NCBI GenBank assembly: GCA_021778875.1
Contig: JAJYBT010000219.1
Location: forward strand, 1 to 5,809
Direction of reading: 5' to 3'
DNA from: Acidobacteriota bacterium
GTDB taxonomy: Bacteria > Acidobacteriota > Terriglobia > Terriglobales > Acidobacteriaceae
DNA: 5,809 bases
Shown: in pieces, positions 1 to 5,809 of the stretch
Position numbering within the stretch: the first letter of the stretch is position 1
Layout of the letters: each line of letters opens with the position of its first letter
Translations under genes and position numbers: made by a program
The notes under the pieces: model-generated
The model's input: the letters and a program-made list of their open reading frames with translations, nothing else
Databases searched by the model: none
What the model was told of the DNA's origin: nothing

Positions 1-1
1 C

Positions 2-529
2 AAGTGGAAGGGCAAAGTCGACTTCGTGCTGGGAATCGGCTTCTCAGAGGCCGGCAGCTTTGTGCAGAGCCGGATCACCGGCGCGTTTGAGGGCATCCGC
101 GACAAGCTCAAGGACCTGCAGCCCGACCACTACATCCGGCTGGAAGGCCGCGGCATGCGCGAGCCCAGCCGCCGCGCCGTCTCGGACTTCCTCAGTGGGC
201 ATCGCAAAGGGCAGCACGTCCTCGTCGCCGCCGCCACGGACTCCAGCGCCCTCGGCGTGCTGGAGGCCGCCCGCCAGGCCGGCCGCGAGGCCGACTTCGC
301 CATCGTCGGCCAGGACTGCATCCCCGAGGTCATCGAGGAGATGCGGACCGGCAAAAGCGCCATCGTCGGCAGCATCTCGCACGAGGCGGAGACCTACGGC
401 CCCCGGCTTATCCAGCTCGGCATCGCCCTGCTGCGCGGATATACCGTTCCGCCCTACAATTACGTGCGCCACCGCCTGGTCACGCCAGACAATCTGGACG
501 GCGACCGGTCCGAGGAGCAGGAGGAGTAG
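2..529 (+). CDS. Sugar-binding protein, periplasmic-binding fold, C-terminal part (5' end off window)
   Basis: The reading frame is open from the first complete codon (base 2) to the TAG at 527-529, giving 175 residues. The true start lies to the left; the GTG at base 26 is only an internal valine. The visible part resembles the second half of a Peripla_BP_4/LacI-type sugar-binding domain. It has a beta strand plus 'QSRITGAFEGI', an alpha/beta stretch with 'VAAATDSSALGVLEAARQAG' (the usual site where bound sugar is contacted), 'FAIVGQDCIPEVIEEMRTG', then 'GSISHEAETYG' and the closing segment 'VPPYNYVRHRLVTPDNL'. The last residues are a short acidic tail. Both LacI/GntR-type regulators and ABC-transporter binding proteins share this fold. 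The DNA-binding or signal-peptide end that would decide between them is missing. It lies just upstream of, and in the same direction as, the rhamnose operon, so it may sense or bind rhamnose or a related sugar; this is inferred from context only. Confidence 0.8.
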   Translation, partial: KWKGKVDFVLGIGFSEAGSFVQSRITGAFEGIRDKLKDLQPDHYIRLEGRGMREPSRRAVSDFLSGHRKGQHVLVAAATDSSALGVLEAARQAGREADFAIVGQDCIPEVIEEMRTGKSAIVGSISHEAETYGPRLIQLGIALLRGYTVPPYNYVRHRLVTPDNLDGDRSEEQEE

Positions 530-555
530 CAGGGCGCCGGCGCGGTGCTGCTGTT

Positions 556-571
556 CCATGCGGTGGCATGG
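556..571 (+). terminator. Small stem-loop after the sugar-binding gene (possible weak terminator)
   Basis: A perfect 6-bp inverted repeat (CCATGC at 556-561, GCATGG at 566-571) encloses a GGTG loop. It begins 27 bases after the preceding stop codon. No T-run follows it (the next bases are TTAATGCAGC), so it is not a canonical intrinsic terminator. It may end or stabilise the upstream transcript, or be coincidental. Confidence 0.3.
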
Positions 572-604
572 TTAATGCAGCGAAAAACCGTGCCGTAGTT
601 TTCA

Positions 605-626
605 AATAAGAAATACTTCTCCTATT
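605..626. promoter_or_regulatory. Imperfect palindrome, candidate operator
   Basis: This stretch reads as an imperfect inverted repeat in which 7 of 11 base pairs match. The outer arms AATA (605-608) and TATT (623-626) pair perfectly. A tighter 12-base near-palindrome, AGAAATACTTCT at 609-620, lies inside it on a slightly different centre. It is in the only AT-rich patch of the window, directly before the rhamnose operon, and overlaps the proposed -35 position. A regulator binding here could block or recruit RNA polymerase. No second copy is visible, so the call is tentative. Confidence 0.25.
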
Positions 627-645
627 GACTGCAATGTGCTATCGT
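617..645 (+). promoter_or_regulatory. Candidate extended -10 promoter for the rhamnose operon
   Basis: TGCTATCGT at 637-645 matches an extended -10 element (TG, one base, then TATCGT, four of six bases matching TATAAT). A weak -35, TTCTCC at 617-622, lies 17 bases upstream. Transcription would start near base 652, giving a leader of about 32 bases before the ATG at 685. The TTGACT at 625-630 is a better -35 hexamer, but no good -10 lies 16-18 bases after it. The local AT-richness between two GC-rich genes supports a promoter somewhere here. Confidence 0.35.
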
Positions 646-672
646 TTTTGAGGTTTCCTGATTCTTCCGTTT

Positions 673-679
673 GGTGGTG
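673..679 (+). promoter_or_regulatory. Weak ribosome binding site of the aldolase/dehydrogenase gene
   Basis: GGTGGTG ends five bases before the ATG at 685. It is a poor match to AGGAGG but is the only G-rich stretch in the leader. It favours the ATG at 685 over the in-frame GTG at 679, which would lie on the site itself. Confidence 0.35.
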
Positions 680-684
680 TGTAT

Positions 685-2904
685 ATGACCCAGGCAACAA
701 TTGCCTCCCCTGTTCTCAAGTTCCTTGAAGACCGCTGGGACCCCAGCGTAGCCGCCACGCTCGACGAGCCCGAGCTTCTGCGCTACCGCTCCAACCTGCT
801 CGGCTCTGACCTTCGCATCACCAACTTTGCCGGCGGCAACACCAGTTCCAAGATCAGTGAAACCGATCCCCTCACCGGCGAGTCTGTCTCCGTGCTCTGG
901 GTCAAGGGCTCCGGCGGCGACCTCGGCAGCATGAAGCGCACGGGCTTTGCCACCCTCTACTTTGAGAAGCTGCTGGCCCTGGAGCGCAGCTACAAGGGCG
1001 TGGATACCGAGGACGACATGGTTGCCATGTATCCGCTGTGCACCTTCCGCAACAACCCTGTCGCCGCGTCCATTGACACGCCCCTGCACGGCTTCCTGCC
1101 CTTCCCGCACGTAGACCACCTGCATCCGGACTGGGGTATCGCTCTTGCGGCCTCTGCCAACGGCAAGGCCAAGATGGAGGAGTTCAATCGCGAGTTCGGC
1201 CACCAGCTCGTCTGGGTGCCCTGGCAGCGCCCCGGCTTTGAGCTGGCCATGATGATGAAACGCGCTATCGCCGACAACCCCGGCTGCGATGGCATCGTGC
1301 TCGGCGGCCACGGCCTGTTTACCTGGGGCCAGACGCAGCGCGAGTGCTACGTCAACACTCTCACCGTGATTGACCAGATCGGCCAGTTCATTGAGCGCCA
1401 CGGCATCGCCAAGGGCCCCGCCCGCTTTGGTGGTCAGGCGGTCCCGGCCCGCGACAATCGCGCCGAGCTTGCCCTTGCCATTGCGCCTTACCTGCGTGGC
1501 CAGATCTGCACGCAGAATCGCTGGATCGCGAGCTTCACGGATGCGGAGGACGTGCTGCAGTTCGTCAACTCCGCGCAGGCGCGCGATCTCGCATTCCTGG
1601 GCACAAGCTGCCCCGACCACTTTATCCGCACCAAGATTCGTCCCCTCTTTGTGCCATGGGCTGCCGGCGACGGCATTGACGCGCTCAAAGCGCATATTCA
1701 CTCCTCGCTGGCCGAGTATCGCGAGCAGTACCGCGAGTACTACCACGCCTTCGCCACGCCCGACTCGCCCGCCCTGCGCGACGCCAGCCCTACCGTGGTT
1801 CTCATCCCCGGCCTGGGCATGTTCAGCTTCGGCAAGAACAAGACCGAGGCCCGCATCACCGGCGAGTTCTACACCAACGCCATCCACGTGATGGAAGGCG
1901 CCAGCCTGCTCGCCGAGGGCGAAGTCACCGGCACCGTTCCCCAGTGCGGCGAGGGTATGGACCCGGCCAGCTTCAGGGTCCACTCCAACTACGTCGCGCT
2001 GCCGCCGCTAGAGGCCTTCCGCATCGAATACTGGGCGCTGGAAGAGGCCAAGATTCGCCGCCAGCCGCCGGAGAAAGAGCTCAGCCGCCGCGTCGTGCTC
2101 GTCGTCGGCGGAGGCAGCGGCATCGGCCGCGAAGTCGCCCTGCTCGCCGCCGCTCGCGGAGCCCACGTCGTCGTCGCCGACCGCGATGAAGCTGGCGCAG
2201 CCCGCGTTGCCGACGAGTTAAAGCACGTCACGTCGAAAGAGTTCGTCGCCTCCACGCCGGTCGACATCCGCAATCGCGAGGCCATCGTGCGCGCGCTCCG
2301 GGCCTCCGTCGCGGCCTTCGGCGGCATCGACATCCTCATCAACACCGCCGCCATGTTCCCGTCCTCGCCCGACGGCATCATCAGCGACGCCATGTGGGCC
2401 ACCACGCTCGACATCAACGTCACGGCCAACTACCTGCTAGCCGACGAGGCTGCAAAGCTCTTCGAGCAGCAGGGTCTTGACGGCTCCATCGTGCTCACCA
2501 GCTCCGCCAACGCCGTGGTCTCCAAGCGCGGCAGCGAGGCCTACGACGTAAGCAAGGCTGCGCTCTCGCACCTGGTGCGCGAGCTGGCCGTCGCCCTCTC
2601 GCCCCGCGTTCGCGTCAACGGCATCAGCCCGGCCACCGTGGTCAAGGGATCCACCATGTTCCCGCGCGACCGCGTCCGCGCCTCGCTCACCAAGTACAAC
2701 ATCGCCTTCGACGAGTCCATGAGCGACGATGATCTGCGCAACCTGTTGGCTGGCTTCTACGCCAAGCGCACGCTCACGCATCAGCCCATCGATCCGGCCG
2801 ACTGCGCTGAGGCCATCCTCTTCCTCGCCAGTCCCCGTGCCCGCTGCACCTCCGGCCATCTCATCCCGGTGGACGGCGGACTCACGGAGGCCTTCCTGCG
2901 GTGA
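685..2904 (+). CDS. rhaEW: Bifunctional L-rhamnulose-1-phosphate aldolase / short-chain (L-lactaldehyde) dehydrogenase
   Basis: This 739-residue cytoplasmic fusion cleaves L-rhamnulose 1-phosphate to dihydroxyacetone phosphate and L-lactaldehyde, then probably oxidises the aldehyde to L-lactate. Residues ~1-420 are a class II (zinc) aldolase domain. They contain the phosphate-binding GGNTSSK motif (50-56), the metal-ligand cluster HVDHLHP (His142, 145, 147) and a further histidine in GGHGLFTWG (His209). After a linker at ~420-468, residues ~469-739 are a short-chain dehydrogenase. It has a Rossmann motif GGGSGIG (475-481), an acidic residue after the second strand (Asp499, suggesting NAD), NTAA (553-556) in place of the usual NNAG, and the probable tetrad Asn578-Ser607-Tyr620-Lys624. 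The C-terminus carries the SDR-typical SGHLIPVDGG. The length fits the known aldolase-dehydrogenase fusion family (RhaEW/YuxG type). The ATG at 685 is preferred over the GTG at 679. The stop codon overlaps the rhaB start, so the two form an operon. The aldehyde substrate of the second domain is inferred from the family. Confidence 0.92.
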   Translation: MTQATIASPVLKFLEDRWDPSVAATLDEPELLRYRSNLLGSDLRITNFAGGNTSSKISETDPLTGESVSVLWVKGSGGDLGSMKRTGFATLYFEKLLALERSYKGVDTEDDMVAMYPLCTFRNNPVAASIDTPLHGFLPFPHVDHLHPDWGIALAASANGKAKMEEFNREFGHQLVWVPWQRPGFELAMMMKRAIADNPGCDGIVLGGHGLFTWGQTQRECYVNTLTVIDQIGQFIERHGIAKGPARFGGQAVPARDNRAELALAIAPYLRGQICTQNRWIASFTDAEDVLQFVNSAQARDLAFLGTSCPDHFIRTKIRPLFVPWAAGDGIDALKAHIHSSLAEYREQYREYYHAFATPDSPALRDASPTVVLIPGLGMFSFGKNKTEARITGEFYTNAIHVMEGASLLAEGEVTGTVPQCGEGMDPASFRVHSNYVALPPLEAFRIEYWALEEAKIRRQPPEKELSRRVVLVVGGGSGIGREVALLAAARGAHVVVADRDEAGAARVADELKHVTSKEFVASTPVDIRNREAIVRALRASVAAFGGIDILINTAAMFPSSPDGIISDAMWATTLDINVTANYLLADEAAKLFEQQGLDGSIVLTSSANAVVSKRGSEAYDVSKAALSHLVRELAVALSPRVRVNGISPATVVKGSTMFPRDRVRASLTKYNIAFDESMSDDDLRNLLAGFYAKRTLTHQPIDPADCAEAILFLASPRARCTSGHLIPVDGGLTEAFLR
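2886..2890 (+). promoter_or_regulatory. Ribosome binding site of rhaB inside the upstream gene
   Basis: GGAGG lies within the last codons of the aldolase/dehydrogenase gene, ten bases before the GTG at 2901. It decides the rhaB start. In-frame GTGs at 2913 and 2919 are further from it and would shorten the N-terminus. Confidence 0.7.
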
Positions 2905-4340
2905 GCTCCGGCGTGGATGTGCCCTCCCTGGAACAGGCTCGCGTTGCCATCGATCTCGGCGCAGAGAGCTGTCGTGTCTCGCTGCTGCGCTGGTCCCAGG
3001 GCCGTCCGCATATCCAGCTCATCCACCGCATTCCCAACGGGCCGGTGCATCGCGGCGCATCGCTGCGCTGGCCCTTGGACACCATCCTCGCAGGTCTGGA
3101 AGAAGGCCTGCGCAAAGCCGCTGACGCCGCGCCGGAGGGCATCGCCTCCATCGGCGTGGATGGCTGGGCCGTGGACTACGTGCGTCTAGGTGCGGACGGC
3201 AAACCGCTCGCCGAACCCTTCTGCTACCGCGATGAGCGCAGCGTAGCCACCAAGGACGCCGTCGATGCCACCACCGCACCCGCCGAGCTTTTCCGCCGCA
3301 CCGGCGCGCAGCCTCTGCGCATCAATACTCTCTACCAACTCCTCGCCGATCCCGCCTCCGGCATCGATCCCCACGCGCCCTGGGTCTGCTTTCCCGAGTA
3401 CGTGCTTCACTGGCTAGGCGGCCGCCGTGTAGCGGAGTACACCAACGCCACCCACACCGGCCTCGTCGATATCGAAACCGGCAACTGGTCCGCATCGCTC
3501 TTTCAGCAGCTCGGCCTCTCCCTTCAGGCCGCACCGCTCATCGTTCCCGCTGGCACAGCGCTGGGCCGCGTGCAGGGGCCGCTGGCGCAGCTACCCGCCT
3601 ATCGCGGCACGCAACTGATCGCTCCCGCCTGCCACGACACAGCCTCCGCCATCGCCGGCATCCCCACCAGCCTCGATTCCACCGCATACATCTGCAGCGG
3701 CACCTGGTCGCTGGTCGGCACGCTGGTGCAAAAGCCCATCGCCACGCCTGCGGCCATGCAGGCCCGCTACACCAACCAGGGCGCGGCCTCCGGCGGCTTC
3801 TGCTTTCACACCAACGTCAACGGCATGTGGCTCATCAAGCAGTGCATGGACACCTGGACCGCTGCCGGCCGCGCGTGGACCATCGAACGACTCGTGGATG
3901 AGGCCGCCACGCGCACCACCCCCGGCATCCTGGACGTGGACGCCGAGCCGCTTCTGCTCGATGGCAACATGCCCGAGCGCATCAATCAGGAGCTCGTCGC
4001 ACGCCGCCTGCAGCCCATTCCCGACGTCGCCGGAAACGAGCCGCTCTTTGCCCGGCTCATCTTTGAGAGCCTCGCCAGCCGCTACGCCACCGCGCTGGCG
4101 CAGCTGGAGCAGATGCTCGGCCGCAGGCTCGACCGCATTCACGTTCTCGGCGGGGGCAGCCGCAACAAGCTGCTCCTGCAGCTCACCGCCGCACGCACCG
4201 CTCTTCCGGTGGAGGCGGGCGAGCCGGAAAGCTCCACTGTGGGCAACTTCGCCGTGCAGCTTGCCTCTGCCCAGTCCAACGGCCTTGCCGTGGAGCCCGC
4301 AGCCGTGCGCCACTGGGCCGCGATGCTCAGCGGTCAGTAG
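2901..4340 (+). CDS. rhaB: L-rhamnulokinase
   Basis: This 479-residue cytoplasmic sugar kinase of the FGGY family transfers phosphate from ATP to L-rhamnulose, making L-rhamnulose 1-phosphate, the substrate of the enzyme encoded just upstream. Its length is close to the ~489 residues of E. coli RhaB. Landmarks are the first phosphate-binding loop AIDLGAESCR (16-25), the rhamnulokinase-like GVDGWAVDY (85-93), YRDERS (109-114), NTLYQL (142-147), EYTNATHTGLVD (179-190), HDTASA (245-250) with Asp246 as the likely catalytic base, and the ATPase motifs SGTWSLVG (266-273) and GGGSRN (417-422). STVGNFAVQLA near the C-terminus is a final family signature. The GTG start overlaps the preceding TGA in a GTGA and has a GGAGG ten bases upstream, so translation of the two genes is probably coupled. 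No defect is visible. A different FGGY substrate is unlikely given the motifs and the neighbour. Confidence 0.95.
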   Translation: MSSGVDVPSLEQARVAIDLGAESCRVSLLRWSQGRPHIQLIHRIPNGPVHRGASLRWPLDTILAGLEEGLRKAADAAPEGIASIGVDGWAVDYVRLGADGKPLAEPFCYRDERSVATKDAVDATTAPAELFRRTGAQPLRINTLYQLLADPASGIDPHAPWVCFPEYVLHWLGGRRVAEYTNATHTGLVDIETGNWSASLFQQLGLSLQAAPLIVPAGTALGRVQGPLAQLPAYRGTQLIAPACHDTASAIAGIPTSLDSTAYICSGTWSLVGTLVQKPIATPAAMQARYTNQGAASGGFCFHTNVNGMWLIKQCMDTWTAAGRAWTIERLVDEAATRTTPGILDVDAEPLLLDGNMPERINQELVARRLQPIPDVAGNEPLFARLIFESLASRYATALAQLEQMLGRRLDRIHVLGGGSRNKLLLQLTAARTALPVEAGEPESSTVGNFAVQLASAQSNGLAVEPAAVRHWAAMLSGQ

Positions 4341-4352
4341 CCCTGCGCTACT
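4336..4352. terminator. Stem-loop spanning the two convergent stop codons
   Basis: AGTAGC (4336-4341) and GCTACT (4347-4352) form a perfect 6-bp stem around a five-base loop, CCTGC. The left arm contains the rhaB TAG. The right arm contains, on the other strand, the reductase TAG. It would fold the same way in both transcripts, but no T-run follows on either strand, so it is not a canonical Rho-independent terminator. It may be a bidirectional transcript end or a Rho/processing boundary. Confidence 0.35.
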
Positions 4353-5322
4353 CCCACACCGCCACGCTGCCTACTGCGGCATCCATACGCTGCAACGCCT
4401 CGTCCGGCAGCGTCACGCCCACCGCGCGCACATTGTCCGCAATCTGTTCCGGCCGCGAGGCGCCGATGATCGCCGACGCCACCTCCGGCCTGCGCAGCAC
4501 CCACGCCAGCGCCATCTGCACCATCGTCAGGCCCAGGTCCGCCGCAATCGGCTTCAGCTGCGCCACCGCCTCCAGCAGGTAGTCGGAGCGGTAGTGCCGT
4601 CCCGCCGTCTCCATAAAGGCGTTCATCTCTTCGCTTGCCGCGCGGCTGCCCGCCGGCGGAGCCTGCCCCGGCGCATACTTCCCCGTCAGCACGCCATGCG
4701 CCAGCGGAGAGAACGCCAGGTTCCCGATGCCGTGCTGCGCGCACGCCGCAAACACCTTCGCTTCCGGCCTGCGCCACAGCAAGGAGTACTGCGGCTGGCT
4801 CGACGTGAAGGCCGTGTATCCGGCCTCATCGGCCACCTTCACCGCCTCGTCAATCTGCTCCGCCTTCCACTCGCTAAAGCCGATGGCCCGCACCTTGCCC
4901 GCTTTCACTGCGCGGTCCAGCGCGGCCATCGTCTCCTGCAGCGGAGTCTCCTTGTCATAGCGGTGGCATTGGTACAGGTCCACATACTCCACGCCCAGCC
5001 GCTGCAGCGAGCGATCCAGTTGCTTCTCCACCTGCGCGGCCGACAGTCCCTTGTCCGGCTCGTCGCCCACTGGAAAATATAGCTTGGTCGCAATCTGGTA
5101 GCGGTCGCGCGGATACGGCCGGAGCGCATCGCCCAGCGCACGCTCGGCCTCGCCCGCGCCGTACTGGTTTGCCGTGTCAAACAGCGTAATGCCGTGGTCC
5201 ACGGCCGTCTGAATGCAGCGGATGGCCTGTTCTCGACCCACTCCGCCGGCCACCGTCAACCACGTGCCAAAGCTCAGCTCACTTACTTCCAGCGGTCCCT
5301 TGCCCAGCCGGCGATATCGCAC
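4348..5322 (-). CDS. Aldo/keto reductase family oxidoreductase
   Basis: This is a complete 324-residue soluble protein of the (beta/alpha)8 aldo/keto reductase superfamily, which interconverts aldehydes or ketones and alcohols using NADPH. The N-terminus, YRRLGKGPLEVSELSFGTW, is typical of the branch containing potassium-channel beta subunits and YghZ-like reductases. The catalytic tetrad is present: Asp49 (LFDTA), Tyr54 (ANQYG), Lys80 (ATKLY) and His120 (YQCHRYD). The usual late segments NLAFSPLAHGVLTGKY and IIGASRPEQIADN (285-297) are present, the latter being the region that binds the NADP 2'-phosphate in relatives. The start is a GTG at 5322 with AGGGAG seven bases upstream. It follows dnaE by 11 bases in the same direction and converges on rhaB with a 7-bp gap. 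The substrate cannot be read from sequence. Lactaldehyde or methylglyoxal reduction would suit the neighbouring rhamnose genes, but the opposite strand and the dnaE linkage argue against a dedicated role. Confidence 0.93.
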   Translation of the reverse strand: MRYRRLGKGPLEVSELSFGTWLTVAGGVGREQAIRCIQTAVDHGITLFDTANQYGAGEAERALGDALRPYPRDRYQIATKLYFPVGDEPDKGLSAAQVEKQLDRSLQRLGVEYVDLYQCHRYDKETPLQETMAALDRAVKAGKVRAIGFSEWKAEQIDEAVKVADEAGYTAFTSSQPQYSLLWRRPEAKVFAACAQHGIGNLAFSPLAHGVLTGKYAPGQAPPAGSRAASEEMNAFMETAGRHYRSDYLLEAVAQLKPIAADLGLTMVQMALAWVLRRPEVASAIIGASRPEQIADNVRAVGVTLPDEALQRMDAAVGSVAVWE

Positions 5323-5329
5323 TCGTTCG

Positions 5330-5335
5330 CTCCCT
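5330..5335 (-). promoter_or_regulatory. Ribosome binding site of the aldo/keto reductase, overlapping the dnaE stop
   Basis: On the minus strand AGGGAG lies seven bases before the GTG at 5322. Its first two bases are shared with the dnaE TAG stop codon (5336-5334). A ribosome terminating on dnaE would sit on this site, favouring re-initiation at the reductase. Confidence 0.65.
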
Positions 5336-5809
5336 ATCCCACGGCCTGCACGCTTCCACGGCCTGTCAGTTCTTCCACGCGCTCAATCCAACCGCGGTCC
5401 GCCGCCACGCTCAACTGCTCCGGCTCCAGAATCACCGCGTACTCGCCTTTCTTCTCCAGATGCAGCATCACCTTGCCCGGCCCCGGAGCCACGTCCGCCG
5501 CGCTCTTCAGCGCCGTGAATAGCTCCTCCGTCGCGCGGTCCAGATCAATGCGGATGCGCACTCCCGACGGCAGCTTGACCTGCACATCCTCCAGCGCCTG
5601 AATCGAGATGATCGAGATCTTCGGCGCTGAATCTTCCTCGCCCATCAGCACCCCGCGAATCAGCACCGGGGCCTCGATCTTCAACTGATTCGACAGCCGC
5701 TCGTAGTCCCGAGAAAAACAGATCAGGTCGATCTTGCCGCTGGCGTCTTCCAGCGCGGCCTGCGCATACAGCTTCTGGTCGCGCTTGCTCTTCTGCACGC
5801 GCAGCCCAT
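5334..5809 (-). CDS. dnaE: DNA polymerase III subunit alpha, C-terminal part (5' end off window)
   Basis: These are the last 157 residues of the replicative polymerase catalytic subunit, ending at a TAG at 5336-5334. The frame runs open to the right edge, so the gene continues beyond it; the GTG at 5798 is an internal valine. The fragment opens with GLRVQKSKR, the first strand of the OB-fold nucleic-acid-binding domain found late in DnaE. It continues with the OB-fold segments ALEDASGKIDLICFSRDYE and APVLIRGVLMGEE. Then come a short linker and the C-terminal domain ('VRIRIDLDRATEELFTALK', 'GPGKVMLHLEKKGEYAVIL'), which in E. coli contacts the tau clamp-loader subunit. The polymerase active-site and PHP domains are off the window. 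This could instead be the error-prone paralogue DnaE2, but the OB-fold sequence and extended C-terminus fit DnaE1 better. The aldo/keto reductase gene follows after 11 bases. Confidence 0.88.
   Translation of the reverse strand, partial: GLRVQKSKRDQKLYAQAALEDASGKIDLICFSRDYERLSNQLKIEAPVLIRGVLMGEEDSAPKISIISIQALEDVQVKLPSGVRIRIDLDRATEELFTALKSAADVAPGPGKVMLHLEKKGEYAVILEPEQLSVAADRGWIERVEELTGRGSVQAVG

Noticed and set aside
625..630. TTGACT, a near-consensus -35 hexamer.
   Set aside because: No acceptable -10 lies 16-18 bases downstream (the bases there read TTTGAG, TTGAGG or TGAGGT), so the extended -10 at 637-645 was preferred.
631..639. GCAATGTGC, a short inverted repeat in the promoter region.
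   Set aside because: Only three base pairs match around a three-base centre, which is too little to separate from chance.
679..681. GTG as an alternative, longer start for the aldolase/dehydrogenase.
   Set aside because: It overlaps the only G-rich ribosome-binding-like stretch and adds just two residues; the ATG at 685 has suitable spacing.
622..1983. A 453-codon open frame on the minus strand across the aldolase domain and its promoter region.
   Set aside because: It lies antisense to a gene with clear catalytic motifs. Its translation is a low-complexity Gly/Ala/Val/Glu mix without recognisable motifs, as expected opposite GC3-rich coding sequence.
3591..4313. A 240-codon minus-strand open frame opposite rhaB.
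   Set aside because: It is a shadow of the rhamnulokinase gene. No family motifs are seen, and composition explains the lack of stops.
3898..5082. A 394-codon plus-strand open frame running from rhaB across the reductase gene.
   Set aside because: It overlaps two well-supported genes in the wrong frame or strand, and its product is an Arg/Pro/Ala/Ser-rich, motif-free sequence.
5194..5601. Plus-strand open frames opposite the reductase start and the dnaE end.
   Set aside because: The minus-strand proteins here have unmistakable family motifs; the plus-strand products are Ser/Pro/Arg-rich and unrecognisable.
1..5809. Search for CRISPR arrays, tRNA/rRNA genes, insertion sequences, attachment sites or phage genes.
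   Set aside because: No regularly spaced repeats, tRNA-like cloverleaf sequences, transposase motifs or terminal inverted repeats were seen. The longest non-coding stretch is only 155 bases.

Overview
The window is GC-rich, with strong G/C preference at third codon positions. It looks like ordinary chromosome from a soil-type heterotroph. The protein styles and the rhamnose gene arrangement suggest Acidobacteriota (Terriglobia, the Terriglobus/Granulicella/Edaphobacter group). This is inference from recalled family resemblance, not something the sequence proves.

Layout, left to right. Bases 2-529 (+) are the 3' end of a gene for a periplasmic-binding-protein-fold sugar-binding protein, either a LacI/GntR-type regulator or an ABC-transporter binding protein; the diagnostic N-terminus is off the window. 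A 155-bp, locally AT-rich gap follows, with a small hairpin, an imperfect palindrome and a candidate extended -10 promoter. It leads into a two-gene (+) operon for L-rhamnose breakdown. The first gene (685-2904) encodes a fused L-rhamnulose-1-phosphate aldolase and short-chain (lactaldehyde) dehydrogenase, the RhaEW type. The second (2901-4340) encodes L-rhamnulokinase, RhaB. The two overlap by four bases (GTGA), and a clear GGAGG Shine-Dalgarno sequence lies inside the end of the first gene. Seven bases beyond rhaB's stop codon is the stop codon of a convergent (-) aldo/keto reductase gene (4348-5322). Both stop codons sit in one perfect 6-bp stem-loop. Upstream of the reductase on the (-) strand is the 3' end of dnaE, the DNA polymerase III alpha subunit (5334-5809). 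Its stop codon lies inside the reductase's Shine-Dalgarno region, so the two are probably co-transcribed.

Together, RhaB phosphorylates L-rhamnulose. The aldolase domain of RhaEW splits the product into dihydroxyacetone phosphate and L-lactaldehyde, and the dehydrogenase domain probably oxidises the aldehyde to L-lactate. The rhamnose isomerase, a transporter and a proven regulator are not in the window; they may lie to the left. The dnaE-reductase pair is a separate transcription unit. I see no mobile element, CRISPR array, tRNA or rRNA, and no clearly undescribed system. The points of interest are the enzyme fusion, the tight translational coupling, the candidate control region and the shared hairpin at the convergent stops.
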